Below, one piece after another: positions 15,383-23,949 of a DNA stretch of 64,000 nucleotides. The stretch comes from a bacterium. GTDB taxonomy: Bacteria > Oederibacteriota > CAKKQC01. Within the stretch, counting starts at the first letter, position 1; every line of letters begins with the position of its first letter. The notes below the pieces were generated by a model. It was not told the DNA's origin and made no database searches. It saw only the letters and a program-made list of their open reading frames with translations. A program made the translations under genes and the position numbers. The DNA lies in contig CAKKQC010000027.1 of NCBI GenBank assembly GCA_919901855.1, positions 87,612-151,611 of the forward strand. Direction: 5' to 3'.

Positions 15383-16131
15383 GGGAAGCCGAAGCCGCCG
15401 CCGCCGGGAAGACCCGGCAGCCCGGGAGGCGTGGGACTCGAAGGGGATTTCGTCCCCGGGGTCTTCCCCCAGTCGTCGAACGGATTCGGGAACCCGGGCG
15501 GGATCGGGACCGGCGAGGGGAACGGCTTGCCGGGCATGATGCTCATCATCTTGCCCGCGGCAAGCTGGAGCCCGACGTTCCCGAGGATCGCGGAGAGGAA
15601 GATCTTCTCGACCTGGTCGAGGTCCTTCTCGTCCTTGATCTCGGCGACGTTCACCTTCCCGTCGTCCACGAGCACCTGCACGAGACCGTCCGGTAGTTTC
15701 ACGACGTCCCAGCCCGTGCCCTTGACGGCCGTGACCGTCGTCGAGGCATAGACGCCGAAGTCGGTCTCGCCGCGCATCCGGTCCACCTTCGCGCGGACCC
15801 GGCCCGAAATGAGCTTGACCAGCCAGCGCATGGCGCCCTTCTTCGGCATCCGCGCGATCACGATGCTCGAATCGCCGGCCAGACTAAGAATCCGTCCGTC
15901 GCCGAAGTTGATCCGGCACTTGGCGTCCTTGAGCGTGAAGACCCGGGCGCCCTCCACTAGCGTCGCGCCGGCCTCGGCCGGCCGGATGGCGGCTCCTTCC
16001 GCATCCTGAACGCGGACCAGCCGCGTCACCGTGTCGATCGTCGCTAGAAAGACCCTTCCGTCGGTGCCGGCCAGGGAGACGCCGGGGTACGCGAACGTGA
16101 CCAGCGAAAGCAACAGCCACCGGAATGTCAT
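15379..16131 (-). CDS. FecR-domain exported protein
   Basis: A 250-residue protein with a signal peptide (MTFRWLLLSLVTFAYPGVSLA). Its FecR domain includes VEGARVFTLKDAKCRINFGDGRILSLAGDSSIVI and ISGRVRAKVDRMRGETDFGVYASTTVTAVKGTGWDV. In classic systems FecR links a TonB receptor to a sigma factor, but stand-alone exported FecR domains without a sigma factor are common and have unknown roles. The tail is rich in Pro and Gly (FPSPVPIPPGFPNPF...GLPGLPGGGGFGFP). I chose the ATG at 16131 because it starts the signal peptide; a longer upstream frame crosses the palindromic repeat. It lies downstream of tonB in the same direction but has its own promoter. Confidence 0.8.
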   Translation of the reverse strand: MTFRWLLLSLVTFAYPGVSLAGTDGRVFLATIDTVTRLVRVQDAEGAAIRPAEAGATLVEGARVFTLKDAKCRINFGDGRILSLAGDSSIVIARMPKKGAMRWLVKLISGRVRAKVDRMRGETDFGVYASTTVTAVKGTGWDVVKLPDGLVQVLVDDGKVNVAEIKDEKDLDQVEKIFLSAILGNVGLQLAAGKMMSIMPGKPFPSPVPIPPGFPNPFDDWGKTPGTKSPSSPTPPGLPGLPGGGGFGFP

Positions 16132-16138
16132 CTGCCCG

Positions 16139-16144
16139 ATCCTA
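16139..16144 (-). promoter_or_regulatory. -10 element of fecR (leaderless type)
   Basis: Minus-strand TAGGAT preceded by TGC and located seven bases before the ATG at 16131. Confidence 0.5.
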
Positions 16145-16153
16145 GCATGCCCT

Positions 16154-16202
16154 ACCCTTCGACTCGCCCTTGGGGTGCGGCTCCGCGGGACTCGCTCAGG
16201 GT
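16154..16202. repeat. Palindromic repeat, copy 2
   Basis: ACCCTTCGACTCG, a 21-base insert, then GGACTCGCTCAGGGT. The outer ends are ACCCT/AGGGT, whereas copy 1 has GCCCT/AGGGC: both outer bases changed together so pairing is kept. It lies between the tonB stop and the fecR promoter. Confidence 0.65.
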
Positions 16203-16232
16203 GAGGCCTGCCAAGGGGAGAGCGCATGGGCC

Positions 16233-16901
16233 TCACTCCGGTTTGAAGTGGAATGTCAGCTCGCCCCACTGCGCCACCTGCGGCGTGTCGTGCGGCAGGG
16301 GCGCGAAGACGTATCTCCGCAGGGTTTGCGTCGCGAGCAGGTCAAGCTGGCGGTACCCGGACGTCACGGGCACGATGATCTGGTCGTCCACGGTCCCGTC
16401 CGGGTTGACCTTGAACCGGAGCACGACCTTGGCGTCCACGCCTTCCTTCTTGGCCCAGTCCGGGTATTCGAGCGGCTCCTGGTACTTGATCTTGCGGCCC
16501 GTGCCGCCCGGGCCGCCCGGCCCCGCCGACGCCGGCCCTTGCGGCCCGCCGCCCTCGCCCGCGGCCGTACCCATCAGGTCCTCGCCGCTCCGCCGGGGTC
16601 TGCGCCCCACGGGCACGAAATCGGGGGTCGCGACGGTGACCTGGCCGCGGACCGCGGGACCGGTGCGGACCGCCGCGGTCCCGTGCCGGCCCCCGGGCTT
16701 CACCTTCTCGATCGCGGCCCCCTGCGGCCCCGGGCTGCCGCCGCCCGGACCGGAGACCAGCGAGATCTCCGTGATCCGCGGGAGCGTACCGGCGAAGGGG
16801 CCGCCACCGATGAACAGGAGCAGGAGGACGACGAGGTGGACGAGGAAGGACATTCCGAGCGACGAGGGCAGGCCGGCGGACTCGCGCGGCTTCAGCGCCA
16901 C
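16233..16901 (-). CDS. tonB: Energy transducer TonB
   Basis: A 222-residue inner-membrane protein that transmits proton-motive energy to outer-membrane receptors. It has one N-terminal membrane helix (SLGMSFLVHLVVLLLLFIGGG, about 14-34), a long Gly/Pro-rich periplasmic spacer and a TonB C-terminal domain (LEYPDWAKKEGVDAKVVLRFKVNPDGTVDDQIIVPVTSGYRQLDLLATQTLRRYVFAP, about 142-207). The stop is 101 bases before fecR and the gene begins seven bases after exbD, so exbB-exbD-tonB form one operon. The spacer is short compared with classic TonB. Confidence 0.9.
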   Translation of the reverse strand: MALKPRESAGLPSSLGMSFLVHLVVLLLLFIGGGPFAGTLPRITEISLVSGPGGGSPGPQGAAIEKVKPGGRHGTAAVRTGPAVRGQVTVATPDFVPVGRRPRRSGEDLMGTAAGEGGGPQGPASAGPGGPGGTGRKIKYQEPLEYPDWAKKEGVDAKVVLRFKVNPDGTVDDQIIVPVTSGYRQLDLLATQTLRRYVFAPLPHDTPQVAQWGELTFHFKPE

Positions 16902-16908
16902 GACTGGC

Positions 16909-17331
16909 TCACTTTCTCGCGGGCGACCGGGGCAGGGGCTCGGTCGCGATCGCGAGCCGCTCGGCCCCCGCGCCCTTGGCGACGTCGAGGGCGCCAGCGA
17001 CCACGGAGAACGCGAGCCGGGCGTCGGCCTGCACGACCACGAGCTTGTTCCCGATCCGGAGCTCCCGGAGATAGTCGCCGAGCCGCGTCTTGGGCACCTC
17101 GGTGTTGTTGACGTAGTACCGCTCGTCCGACGTGACCGCGAGGATGATGTCGCGCTCGGAGAGCGACGGCAGGGCCTGGGTCCTCGGCATCTTGATCTTG
17201 ATCCCCGCCGTCATGATCAGGGGCGTCGTCACCATGAAGATGATGAGGAGGACGAGGAACACGTCCGTGAGCGGCGTGATATTGATCTCGGCCATCGGCT
17301 CATGGGCCTCGACCGGCGATCCGACTTTCAC
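16909..17331 (-). CDS. exbD: Biopolymer transport protein ExbD/TolR
   Basis: A 140-residue protein with one N-terminal membrane helix containing the functionally key Asp: EINITPLTDVFLVLLIIFMVTTPLI (about 15-39). A periplasmic domain follows (DIILAVTSDERYYVNNTEV...LVVVQADARLAFSVVAGALDVAKGAGAERLAIAT). It works with ExbB as the proton-driven motor for TonB. It is 12 bases downstream of exbB and seven bases upstream of tonB. ExbD rather than TolR is preferred because a tonB gene follows and no tolA/tolB/pal genes are seen. Confidence 0.92.
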   Translation of the reverse strand: MKVGSPVEAHEPMAEINITPLTDVFLVLLIIFMVTTPLIMTAGIKIKMPRTQALPSLSERDIILAVTSDERYYVNNTEVPKTRLGDYLRELRIGNKLVVVQADARLAFSVVAGALDVAKGAGAERLAIATEPLPRSPARK

Positions 17332-17343
17332 CGGGGGCTCCCG

Positions 17344-17982
17344 CTATTTCCCGGGCGCGAGGACGTCGAGCGCCTCGCCGATCCCGAGCTCGAGCTCGGT
17401 CGCCGTGCGGCGCACCACGCGGATGAAGTAGTTGTACGCGGCCACCGCCGGGATCGCGACCAGAAGGCCCGCCGCCGTCGCGACGAGGGCCTGCGCGATG
17501 CCCGACGCCACGACCGTGGCCCCGCCCGATCCCGCGGACGCGAGGTCGCGGAACGCGTTCATGACGCCGAGGACGGTGCCGTAAAGCCCGATGAACGGCG
17601 AGATCGCGCCCATGGTCGCCAGGATCGAGAGGAACTTTTCCATCTCCACGATCTGCCAGCGGGCGTGCCGCTGGAGCTGGGCTTCGAGCTCGTCGCGGCG
17701 CACGGGCTTCTCCATCACCCGGCGCACGCCTTCCTTGAGGAGGGCGGGCAGGGGGCCCGGGGTCTCGTCGCACAGGACGATGAGCGCGCCCAGGTCGTCG
17801 CCCTTCTTGTGCGTCCGGCGGAACCGCAGGAAGAATTCGTGCACGTTGATGCGGCACCGGCGGAAATAGATGAACCGCTCGAGCATGACGCCGAGCGAAA
17901 TAACCGAGCACGCGATCAGGAGCCACATCGTGCCCCCACCCCGGCTCACCAGTTGCCAGAACCCCATGTCGGCGATGTTCAT
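17344..17982 (-). CDS. exbB: MotA/TolQ/ExbB proton channel protein
   Basis: A 212-residue protein with three predicted membrane helices (TMWLLIACSVISLGVMLERFIYF near the start; FLSILATMGAISPFIGLYGTVLGVMNAF and VVASGIAQALVATAAGLLVAIPAVAAYNYF in the second half). GLYGTVLGVM and the following region are signature MotA/TolQ/ExbB sequence. It forms the proton channel with ExbD. The ATG has AAGGAGG five bases upstream and a leader of about 60 bases, unlike the leaderless genes nearby. It opens the exbB-exbD-tonB operon. Confidence 0.93.
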   Translation of the reverse strand: MNIADMGFWQLVSRGGGTMWLLIACSVISLGVMLERFIYFRRCRINVHEFFLRFRRTHKKGDDLGALIVLCDETPGPLPALLKEGVRRVMEKPVRRDELEAQLQRHARWQIVEMEKFLSILATMGAISPFIGLYGTVLGVMNAFRDLASAGSGGATVVASGIAQALVATAAGLLVAIPAVAAYNYFIRVVRRTATELELGIGEALDVLAPGK

Positions 17983-18003
17983 CCGCCCTCCTTGTCAGTC
18001 TGT

Positions 18004-18019
18004 CGGTTCGTCCGAACCG
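18004..18019 (-). promoter_or_regulatory. Inverted repeat in the exbB leader (possible operator)
   Basis: CGGTTCG-TC-CGAACCG is a perfect 7-base inverted repeat with a 2-base centre, lying between the -10 hexamer at 18046 and the exbB Shine-Dalgarno site. It could be a repressor operator or an RNA hairpin. Confidence 0.4.
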
Positions 18020-18045
18020 CCGGCCCCTTCCGGACCATTGGCCTG

Positions 18046-18051
18046 ATTATA
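18046..18051 (-). promoter_or_regulatory. -10 element of exbB-exbD-tonB
   Basis: Minus-strand TATAAT, a perfect -10 match, 63 bases before the exbB ATG. No convincing -35 was found. Confidence 0.6.
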
Positions 18052-18065
18052 CCCGTCAGGAGAAA

Positions 18066-19793
18066 CTAGAACGCGGCGAGCACGCCGAGGGATACGAGCC
18101 GCCGGGGCTCCGGGTAGCCCGCCCAGCGCTCGATGTCGGCCCCCCCGAGATTGTCGGCACGCAGCCGGACCTCGAAACGGGCGGCGGGCCGCCAGCCCAG
18201 GCTTACCCCCACCGCGGCGAAGCCCCGCAGGGTCCCGGCCGAGGCAACCGCCGACCGCGGACGCTTGGCCCGGACCTCGACGTTCAGCCCCGCCGTCAGC
18301 GCATTCCACGCGTACTCGGCGCCGGCCGTGGCTTCGCCGCGCGGCAGGTTCGCCATCGCGCCCCCGGTCGCCGTGATCGCCCGCGCGCTCGCCGCGGCGA
18401 AGAGCGTCAACGGCTTCAGCCCGGCCCACCGGCCCGACGCGAGGAACTCGTGAACGCGCAAGCCGGGCAGGGCGACGGGGGCGAAGAGCCCGAGCGACGG
18501 TATCAGGCCCCACGACCGCGCGTCGCGCGTGGCCGTCATCCGCCACGCGACCCGGATCTCGTCGCCCCGCCACCACCCCTGCCGCGCCCCCACCTCGAGG
18601 TTGGCGAGCTCGCGCATGGGCACCAGCCGCGCGCCGAAGACCGAGTACGGCGACTCGACCGCGTCGCGCGAGAGCCACGGGGCGCGGAGCGATGGCGCGA
18701 AGACCGCGGTCACCTCGGGGCCCGGCGGGCTCGTCCACGCGACGCCGCCGACGGGACGCAGCGACCCCGCGAAGACCCGGCCCCCGAAGACGCCCTCGGT
18801 CCGGAGCCCCGCCTGCGCGCGCCAGCGGGTCGCCGGCACCCACGACCCCTCCAGCGTGCCGCCCGCTAGGAAATGGTCGCCGGACGCGTCGGCGAACTCG
18901 GCCTCCGCGCGGCCGACGAACCGGACCGCGAGGGACCCCCGCTCCCACACGTGGACGGACCCCGTCCCCGCCAGGCCCGCGGCCCCGACGCTGCGGACGG
19001 GAGTGCGCAGGTGTACGATCTCGAGCCGCTGCTCGCCCGACCAGCCCGTGCCGGCACGGGACTCGTCGCCGGCCGCCCAGACGCGCGTGAGCCGGCGCGC
19101 CGTGTCCGCCTTGGCGGCGTTCCACGGAAGGTCGCGCCACGACTCGCGCCACCCCGCCCCCGCATGCACGAGGTCGGGGTCCGCGCCGAGCGACAGGAAC
19201 GAGAGCCACGCCGGCGGCGTCCCGGTCCAGCCGCCCGACACGGCGGCCCCGGTCTCGAACCCGCCCGCCCGCCCCCCCGACCCGGCCGGCCCCGCGGGCT
19301 CGCCCCGGAGCGTCGAGCCGTCGAGGTCGAGCCCGACCGCCGAGTGGTCCGTCTGCCGTCCGGCCCAGAGCCCGCCGCCGAGCCACCCCTTCGTGCCCCC
19401 CTCGAGCTTGACCGCGAGTCCGGTCCCCGTCCGCGTGGGGTGGGTGATCGCGGCGGGCTCTCGACGGCGAAGCGCCGTGACCGAGGATTCCTCCTTCTCG
19501 AGCAGGGGCGCCTCGTGCAAGCCCCGGAGCGGCGAGCCCGCGAGCGCCTCCTTCTGCGCCATGATCCGGGCGCGATTCTCGCCGATGATGACGAGCTCGG
19601 GGAGCTGGAACACGGGCTCCTCGACCGACTTCACCGGTGCCGGGGTCGTCGCCTCCGGCGCCTTCGCCCCCACGGTATCGGGCGGCGGCGCCGGAGCTTC
19701 CGGCCCGGCCGGGCGGCCCGACTTCTCGGCCGCCACGGCCGCGAGAGGCCAGCACAGCACCAGCGCCAGAAGAGTGCGCCGCGGATCAGTCAT
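18066..19793 (-). CDS. Predicted outer-membrane beta-barrel protein
   Basis: A 575-residue exported protein with a signal peptide (MTDPRRTLLALVLCWPLAAVAA), a Pro/Ala-rich linker, a TonB-box-like segment (QLPELVIIGENRARI, about 63-77) and then a long series of amphipathic strands of alternating residues ending in Phe (LGVLAAF), as expected for an outer-membrane barrel. No plug domain is seen, so it is not a classic TonB receptor. The specific family is not recognised. It overlaps the end of the large TPR gene by eight bases and precedes the exbB promoter, so it may be a partner or client of that TonB system. Confidence 0.7.
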   Translation of the reverse strand: MTDPRRTLLALVLCWPLAAVAAEKSGRPAGPEAPAPPPDTVGAKAPEATTPAPVKSVEEPVFQLPELVIIGENRARIMAQKEALAGSPLRGLHEAPLLEKEESSVTALRRREPAAITHPTRTGTGLAVKLEGGTKGWLGGGLWAGRQTDHSAVGLDLDGSTLRGEPAGPAGSGGRAGGFETGAAVSGGWTGTPPAWLSFLSLGADPDLVHAGAGWRESWRDLPWNAAKADTARRLTRVWAAGDESRAGTGWSGEQRLEIVHLRTPVRSVGAAGLAGTGSVHVWERGSLAVRFVGRAEAEFADASGDHFLAGGTLEGSWVPATRWRAQAGLRTEGVFGGRVFAGSLRPVGGVAWTSPPGPEVTAVFAPSLRAPWLSRDAVESPYSVFGARLVPMRELANLEVGARQGWWRGDEIRVAWRMTATRDARSWGLIPSLGLFAPVALPGLRVHEFLASGRWAGLKPLTLFAAASARAITATGGAMANLPRGEATAGAEYAWNALTAGLNVEVRAKRPRSAVASAGTLRGFAAVGVSLGWRPAARFEVRLRADNLGGADIERWAGYPEPRRLVSLGVLAAF

Positions 19794-22700
19794 GGGCCGC
19801 CGCCTTCCTCTTCGCCGGCGCCCCGCTCGCGGGCTTGCCCGTGCGGCTCGGCTTCTGGCCCTTCGGCTTAACTTGGGGCTTGGCCTTGGGCTTCGCCGGC
19901 GTGGCGGACGGCGTCGTCTCGTCCTCTTCGCCGGAGACCCCGGGCGCGGCCGCGGTCCCGAGGGCCTTGAGCCGGTCGGTCGCCGCGCGCAGGAGGTCGG
20001 GCGGGGGGTTCCGCTTCACGCACTCGAGGTACATCTGCTTGGCCTGCCCCGGCTTGGCCAGCGCCTCGTACCGCTGACCAATCCCGAAGTACGCGGTCGC
20101 CATCCACTCCGGGGTCGCGTCCTCCTTCTCGAGCACTCTGCGGAACATGTCGACCGCCTCGTCGTGCCGCCCGCCGGCGGCCAGCGCGTCGGCCGCCGCG
20201 AACGCGCACTGGACCGACCATTCGCCGCCCTTGGGCAGGCCGTTCGCCCCCTTCGTCCACTCCTCTAGAGCCTTCGTCTTGTCCCCGGACGACGACGCCG
20301 CGTCCCCGAGCGCGTACGACGCCTCGGCCGAGAGGTCCAGGAACCCGCACGCCTGCACCGCCTCGAAGTGCGGGAGGGCCTCCGCCTTCGCCCCGCGATC
20401 CCCGAGGAAGTACGCGAGCACGAGGTGCGCCTGGGCCGCCGCGCGCGCGCGCGGGAAGCTCCGGTCGAGCCGCTTGACCGCCGACTCCATCCCCGCCTGG
20501 TCGCCCTGCTTCTTCCGGACGAGACAGAGGTTGTAGAGCGCCTCGGGCGCGCGCGGGTCGGTCACGTCGTCGGCCACCCGCCCGAACAGCTCGACGGCGC
20601 CGGCGAAGTTGCCCGCCGCGTACCGCACCAGCCCGAGCCGGAACGAGGCCTCCTTCGCGAGGGCGTGCTTCGGGTACTTCGCCAGGAAGGTCGCGTACGC
20701 GACCTCGGCTTCGGGGAACCGGCCCAGGTCCTCGAGGGCCTCCCCGCTCTTGAGCCGGGCCGAGACCGCGAGGTCGGAGTCCGGATACTTCTCGATCAGG
20801 CCGCGGTACTGCTCGAGGGCGTCGAGGGGCTTCTTCTCCCGGCGGAAGCTCTCGGCAACCATGAGCTGGACCTCGGCCGCGAGGCTGGCCTGCGGGAACC
20901 TCGTCAGGAATTCGCGCGCCTGGTTCCGGGCGGCGTCGTAGTCGCCCATCTGGAGGTACGCCCACTGCATGCCGTAGAGCGCCTCGATGAGGCGAGGCGA
21001 CTCCGGGTACCGGGCCGTGTACTCCCGGTACGCGAGCACCGCCGGGCCGTAGGACTTCGCGTTGTAGAGGCAGTCGCCGATGCGCAGGGCCGCGGTCTCG
21101 GCCAGCTCGGGCACGGGTGAGGCGCCCGCCGCGGCTTCCGTGGCGAGCCGCCGGAACGCGGTCTCGGCCGCCGCGTACTGCTCCCGCTGGAAGAGCGTCT
21201 CCGCCGACGCCTGGAGCGCGAGCACGGCCTCCGCCGTCCCGGGCCACCGTCGCCGGAGCTGGTCCCACGTCCGCCGCGCCTCGTCGGGATCGTCGGAGCG
21301 GAACGCGCACCAGCCGAGCTGGAGCTGGGCCCACCGGGCCAGGTCCTCCTCGGGGCCGGCCACGACCTGCGTGTACGCGCCCCTAGCGTCCCCGAACCGC
21401 TTCTGGTTGAAGAGCGCGTCCCCGAGCCGGACGCGGGCGCGGTTCTTTATCCGCGCGTCCGTGGCCTCGCCGAGCGCAGCCCTGAACGCGGTCTCGGCCG
21501 TCTTCCAGTCGCCGGCCGCGAATCCGCACCAGCCCTGGCCGATCAGGCCCTTGATCCGCGTCTCCCCCGTCGCGGCCGCCGCGATCCCGTACGCGCGCCC
21601 GGCCCGGGCGTACTCGTGCAGGGCGAACGCCGCCTCGCCCTCCGCCAGGGCGGCGTCGGGGGCGAGCGGGGATTTCGGGTAGCGGGCGGCCAGCAGGTCG
21701 AGATGCGGGAGGGCCTCGGCGGCCCTTCCGTCGAGCAGCGCCGCCCAGCCCGCCCACAGGAGGGCTCCGTCCGCGAGCCCGGACGACGGGAGGTCTGCGG
21801 CGAGGGAGACGAACTCGCGCTCGGCCTCGCGGAAGTGCCGCTCCTGGAGGAGCGTCGACGCCAGCAGGTACCGCGCGGGCGCCACGAGCTTGCCCGACGG
21901 ATACTGGTCGAGGAGCGCACGGAAGGCCGCCTTCGCCTCGTTGAACCGCCCTAGCGAGAGGTGGATCCAGCCGCGGCTGTAGGTGGCCCACTCCCCGACC
22001 TCGTGGCCCGGCCAGCGGGCGGCGACGTCCTTGAGCTCGAGGAGCGCGTCGTCGGGCTTCCCCAGATCAAAGAGGCAGAGCGCGGCGCGGTACGCGGCGA
22101 ACGGCGCGGCCGGCTCCTGGGGATAGTCCTTCACGACCCCGAGGAAGGTCGCGCGGGCGCGCGGGAATTGCCGCTGCTTCAGCGCCGCCCATCCGAGGCT
22201 GTAGGTCAGCGGCGCCTTCGCCCGGGCGTCGGGCGCTCGCGCCAGCGCGGCGTCGAACAGCTTGTCCGCCCCCGCGAAGTCGTCGGTCCGGTACGCGCAC
22301 TCGGCCTGGCCCACGAGCGCCTCTTCCGCGCTGCGGCGGTCCGGCCCCGCGGCTGCCGCGTCGAAGACCGCGCGCGCTTCGGGGGTGCGGCCGGCCTGCA
22401 GGAGCACCCAGCCCCGTTGGAGCGACGCCGACGCCGAGAGCGTCCGATCGAGCCTCTCCGCCAGCTCGAAGTGCGCGAGCGCGGCATCGGACGATCCCTG
22501 CCGGCTCTCGACCCAGGCCATCCGGTAGGCCGCGGAGCCCTCGTACGGGCTCCCGCGGTAGGTTGTCAGCACCTCGCCGAACGCGCGGCCGGCCGCCGCG
22601 TCCTCGCCGAGCTGCCACGCCGCCTCCCCTTCCCAGAACGCGGCCGCGTCGTCGACCGGGGAGGGTCGCGACCAGGCCCGGACCCGGCGGAAATCCTCCC

Positions 22701-23064
22701 AAGCCGGTTTCGGGAGGTGGTTCGATAGCGCCGCGAGCCCGAGCCCGAGCTGGGCCCGGCTCCGGCCCGGCGCCAGGGGCTCGTGCGCGAGCCAGTCCGC
22801 GTAGGCGGGCTCGGCGTCGGTGCCGCCGTCGAGCCTGAACCCGGCGCGCAGGAGCGCGAGCCGGGCCTCGTCCTCGCCCGAAGCGGGGACGGCGTCGCGG
22901 ACGGCCAGGACGCCGGCGGGGCGGGACATCCCGAGGCGCGCGAGCTCATAGGGCGTGAACCCGCCGGACGAGGCGGCGGAAGGGCTTTCGGTGCCGCGGG
23001 CGGAATGCGCACAGGCCAGCATCAACACTCCGACTGACAAGCGGAGCGGCCTGTGTGATATCAT
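19786..23064 (-). CDS. Large TPR-repeat exported protein
   Basis: A 1092-residue protein that is almost entirely tetratricopeptide repeats (for example YEGSAAYRMAWVESRQGSSDAALAHFELAERLD; ALYGMQWAYLQMGDYDAARNQAREFLTRFPQA; ASFRLGLVRYAAGNFAGAVELFGRV). An N-terminal signal with a possible lipobox (SVGVLMLACAHS) points to the periplasmic face or outer membrane. The last 40 residues are Lys/Pro/Ala-rich. Such long TPR proteins scaffold envelope complexes (YbgF/CpoB, BamD-type repeats). The overlap with the barrel gene and the nearby exb-tonB operon suggest it assembles or supports an outer-membrane system; this is inference. Confidence 0.85.
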   Translation of the reverse strand: MISHRPLRLSVGVLMLACAHSARGTESPSAASSGGFTPYELARLGMSRPAGVLAVRDAVPASGEDEARLALLRAGFRLDGGTDAEPAYADWLAHEPLAPGRSRAQLGLGLAALSNHLPKPAWEDFRRVRAWSRPSPVDDAAAFWEGEAAWQLGEDAAAGRAFGEVLTTYRGSPYEGSAAYRMAWVESRQGSSDAALAHFELAERLDRTLSASASLQRGWVLLQAGRTPEARAVFDAAAAGPDRRSAEEALVGQAECAYRTDDFAGADKLFDAALARAPDARAKAPLTYSLGWAALKQRQFPRARATFLGVVKDYPQEPAAPFAAYRAALCLFDLGKPDDALLELKDVAARWPGHEVGEWATYSRGWIHLSLGRFNEAKAAFRALLDQYPSGKLVAPARYLLASTLLQERHFREAEREFVSLAADLPSSGLADGALLWAGWAALLDGRAAEALPHLDLLAARYPKSPLAPDAALAEGEAAFALHEYARAGRAYGIAAAATGETRIKGLIGQGWCGFAAGDWKTAETAFRAALGEATDARIKNRARVRLGDALFNQKRFGDARGAYTQVVAGPEEDLARWAQLQLGWCAFRSDDPDEARRTWDQLRRRWPGTAEAVLALQASAETLFQREQYAAAETAFRRLATEAAAGASPVPELAETAALRIGDCLYNAKSYGPAVLAYREYTARYPESPRLIEALYGMQWAYLQMGDYDAARNQAREFLTRFPQASLAAEVQLMVAESFRREKKPLDALEQYRGLIEKYPDSDLAVSARLKSGEALEDLGRFPEAEVAYATFLAKYPKHALAKEASFRLGLVRYAAGNFAGAVELFGRVADDVTDPRAPEALYNLCLVRKKQGDQAGMESAVKRLDRSFPRARAAAQAHLVLAYFLGDRGAKAEALPHFEAVQACGFLDLSAEASYALGDAASSSGDKTKALEEWTKGANGLPKGGEWSVQCAFAAADALAAGGRHDEAVDMFRRVLEKEDATPEWMATAYFGIGQRYEALAKPGQAKQMYLECVKRNPPPDLLRAATDRLKALGTAAAPGVSGEEDETTPSATPAKPKAKPQVKPKGQKPSRTGKPASGAPAKRKAAAHD

Positions 23065-23078
23065 GTCTTCCGGCTTTC

Positions 23079-23084
23079 AGAATA
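23079..23084 (-). promoter_or_regulatory. -10 element of the TPR-barrel operon
   Basis: Minus-strand TATTCT preceded by TGT (extended -10), 14 bases before the ATG at 23064. GGAAG lies in the short leader. Confidence 0.45.
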
Positions 23085-23145
23085 ACAGTTTTGCACCCCG
23101 AAGCGTTGGCAATGCCGCCGGGGGCGAGACATCCAGAGGTGGACC

Positions 23146-23928
23146 ATGCAGGCGACCGAGCTGACCGTTGAACTCCGCGAGAAGACCGGCAAGGAAGGCG
23201 CCGCCAAGGTGCGGCAGGCCGGAGGCATTCCCGCCGTCCTCTACGGCGCGGGCGCGCCCCCGCAAGCGCTTTCCGTGAGCTCGGCCGAGATCGACCGCCT
23301 GCTGAACCGCGCGGAACGCCGCCTCTCCCTGCTCACGCTGAAGGTGAAGGCGAACGGGACGGAGACGACGTCGGCCGCCGTCATGAAAGCCATCCAGCGC
23401 CACCCGGTCAACGAGGCCATCACGCACATCGACTTCCTGCGCGTGGACCTCTCGAGGAAACTGACGCTCGAAGTGCCGGTCATCATCGAGGGGTCCTCCC
23501 CGGGCGTCAAGCTCGGCGGCGTGCTCCAGCAGATGTTCCGCCATGTCCGCGTCCGCTGTCTCCCGGATCTCATCCCCGAGGGCGCGACCGCGGACATCTC
23601 CCATATGGAGATCGGCCACGTGCTCAACGCCGGCCAGCTCAAGCTGCCCGAGGGCGTCGAGCTCCTGACCGCGCCCGCCACGGGCATCCTCTCCATCATC
23701 GTGATCCACTATGAGGAGGAGAAGCCGGCCGAAGGCGAAGCCGCCGCCGCAGGGACGGCCGCGGCCCCGGCCGCGGATGCCGCCGCCGCACCCTCCCAGC
23801 CCGAGGTCATCGGCGAGAAGGAGCGCGAGGAGCGCCGCCTCAAGAAGGACGAGGAGAAGGGCACCCGCACCAAGGAAAAGGCCGAGCTCAAGGAAACGAA
23901 GGCGAAGGAAGAAAAGAAGAAGAAGTGA
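23146..23928 (+). CDS. rplY: 50S ribosomal protein L25 (Ctc form)
   Basis: A 260-residue protein that binds 5S rRNA. The N-terminal L25 domain is clear (ELTVELREKTGKEGAAKVRQAGGIPAVLYGAG; MKAIQRHPVNEAITHIDFLRVDLSRKLTLEVPVII), followed by the TL5/Ctc beta domain (VLQQMFRHVRVRCLPDLIPEGATADISHMEIGHVLNAGQLKLPEGVELL). The tail of about 65 residues is unusual: Ala/Glu-rich, then strongly Lys/Glu-rich to the KKKK end. The start has AGAGG six bases upstream. It is followed by pth, a very common pairing. Confidence 0.96.
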   Translation: MQATELTVELREKTGKEGAAKVRQAGGIPAVLYGAGAPPQALSVSSAEIDRLLNRAERRLSLLTLKVKANGTETTSAAVMKAIQRHPVNEAITHIDFLRVDLSRKLTLEVPVIIEGSSPGVKLGGVLQQMFRHVRVRCLPDLIPEGATADISHMEIGHVLNAGQLKLPEGVELLTAPATGILSIIVIHYEEEKPAEGEAAAAGTAAAPAADAAAAPSQPEVIGEKEREERRLKKDEEKGTRTKEKAELKETKAKEEKKKK

Positions 23929-23937
23929 CCGGCCTGA

Positions 23938-23943
23938 TACAGT
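23938..23943 (+). promoter_or_regulatory. -10 element of pth (leaderless type)
   Basis: TACAGT preceded by TGA and six bases before the GTG at 23950, within the 21-base gap after rplY. Read-through from rplY is also likely. Confidence 0.4.
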
Positions 23944-23949
23944 AAAGGT

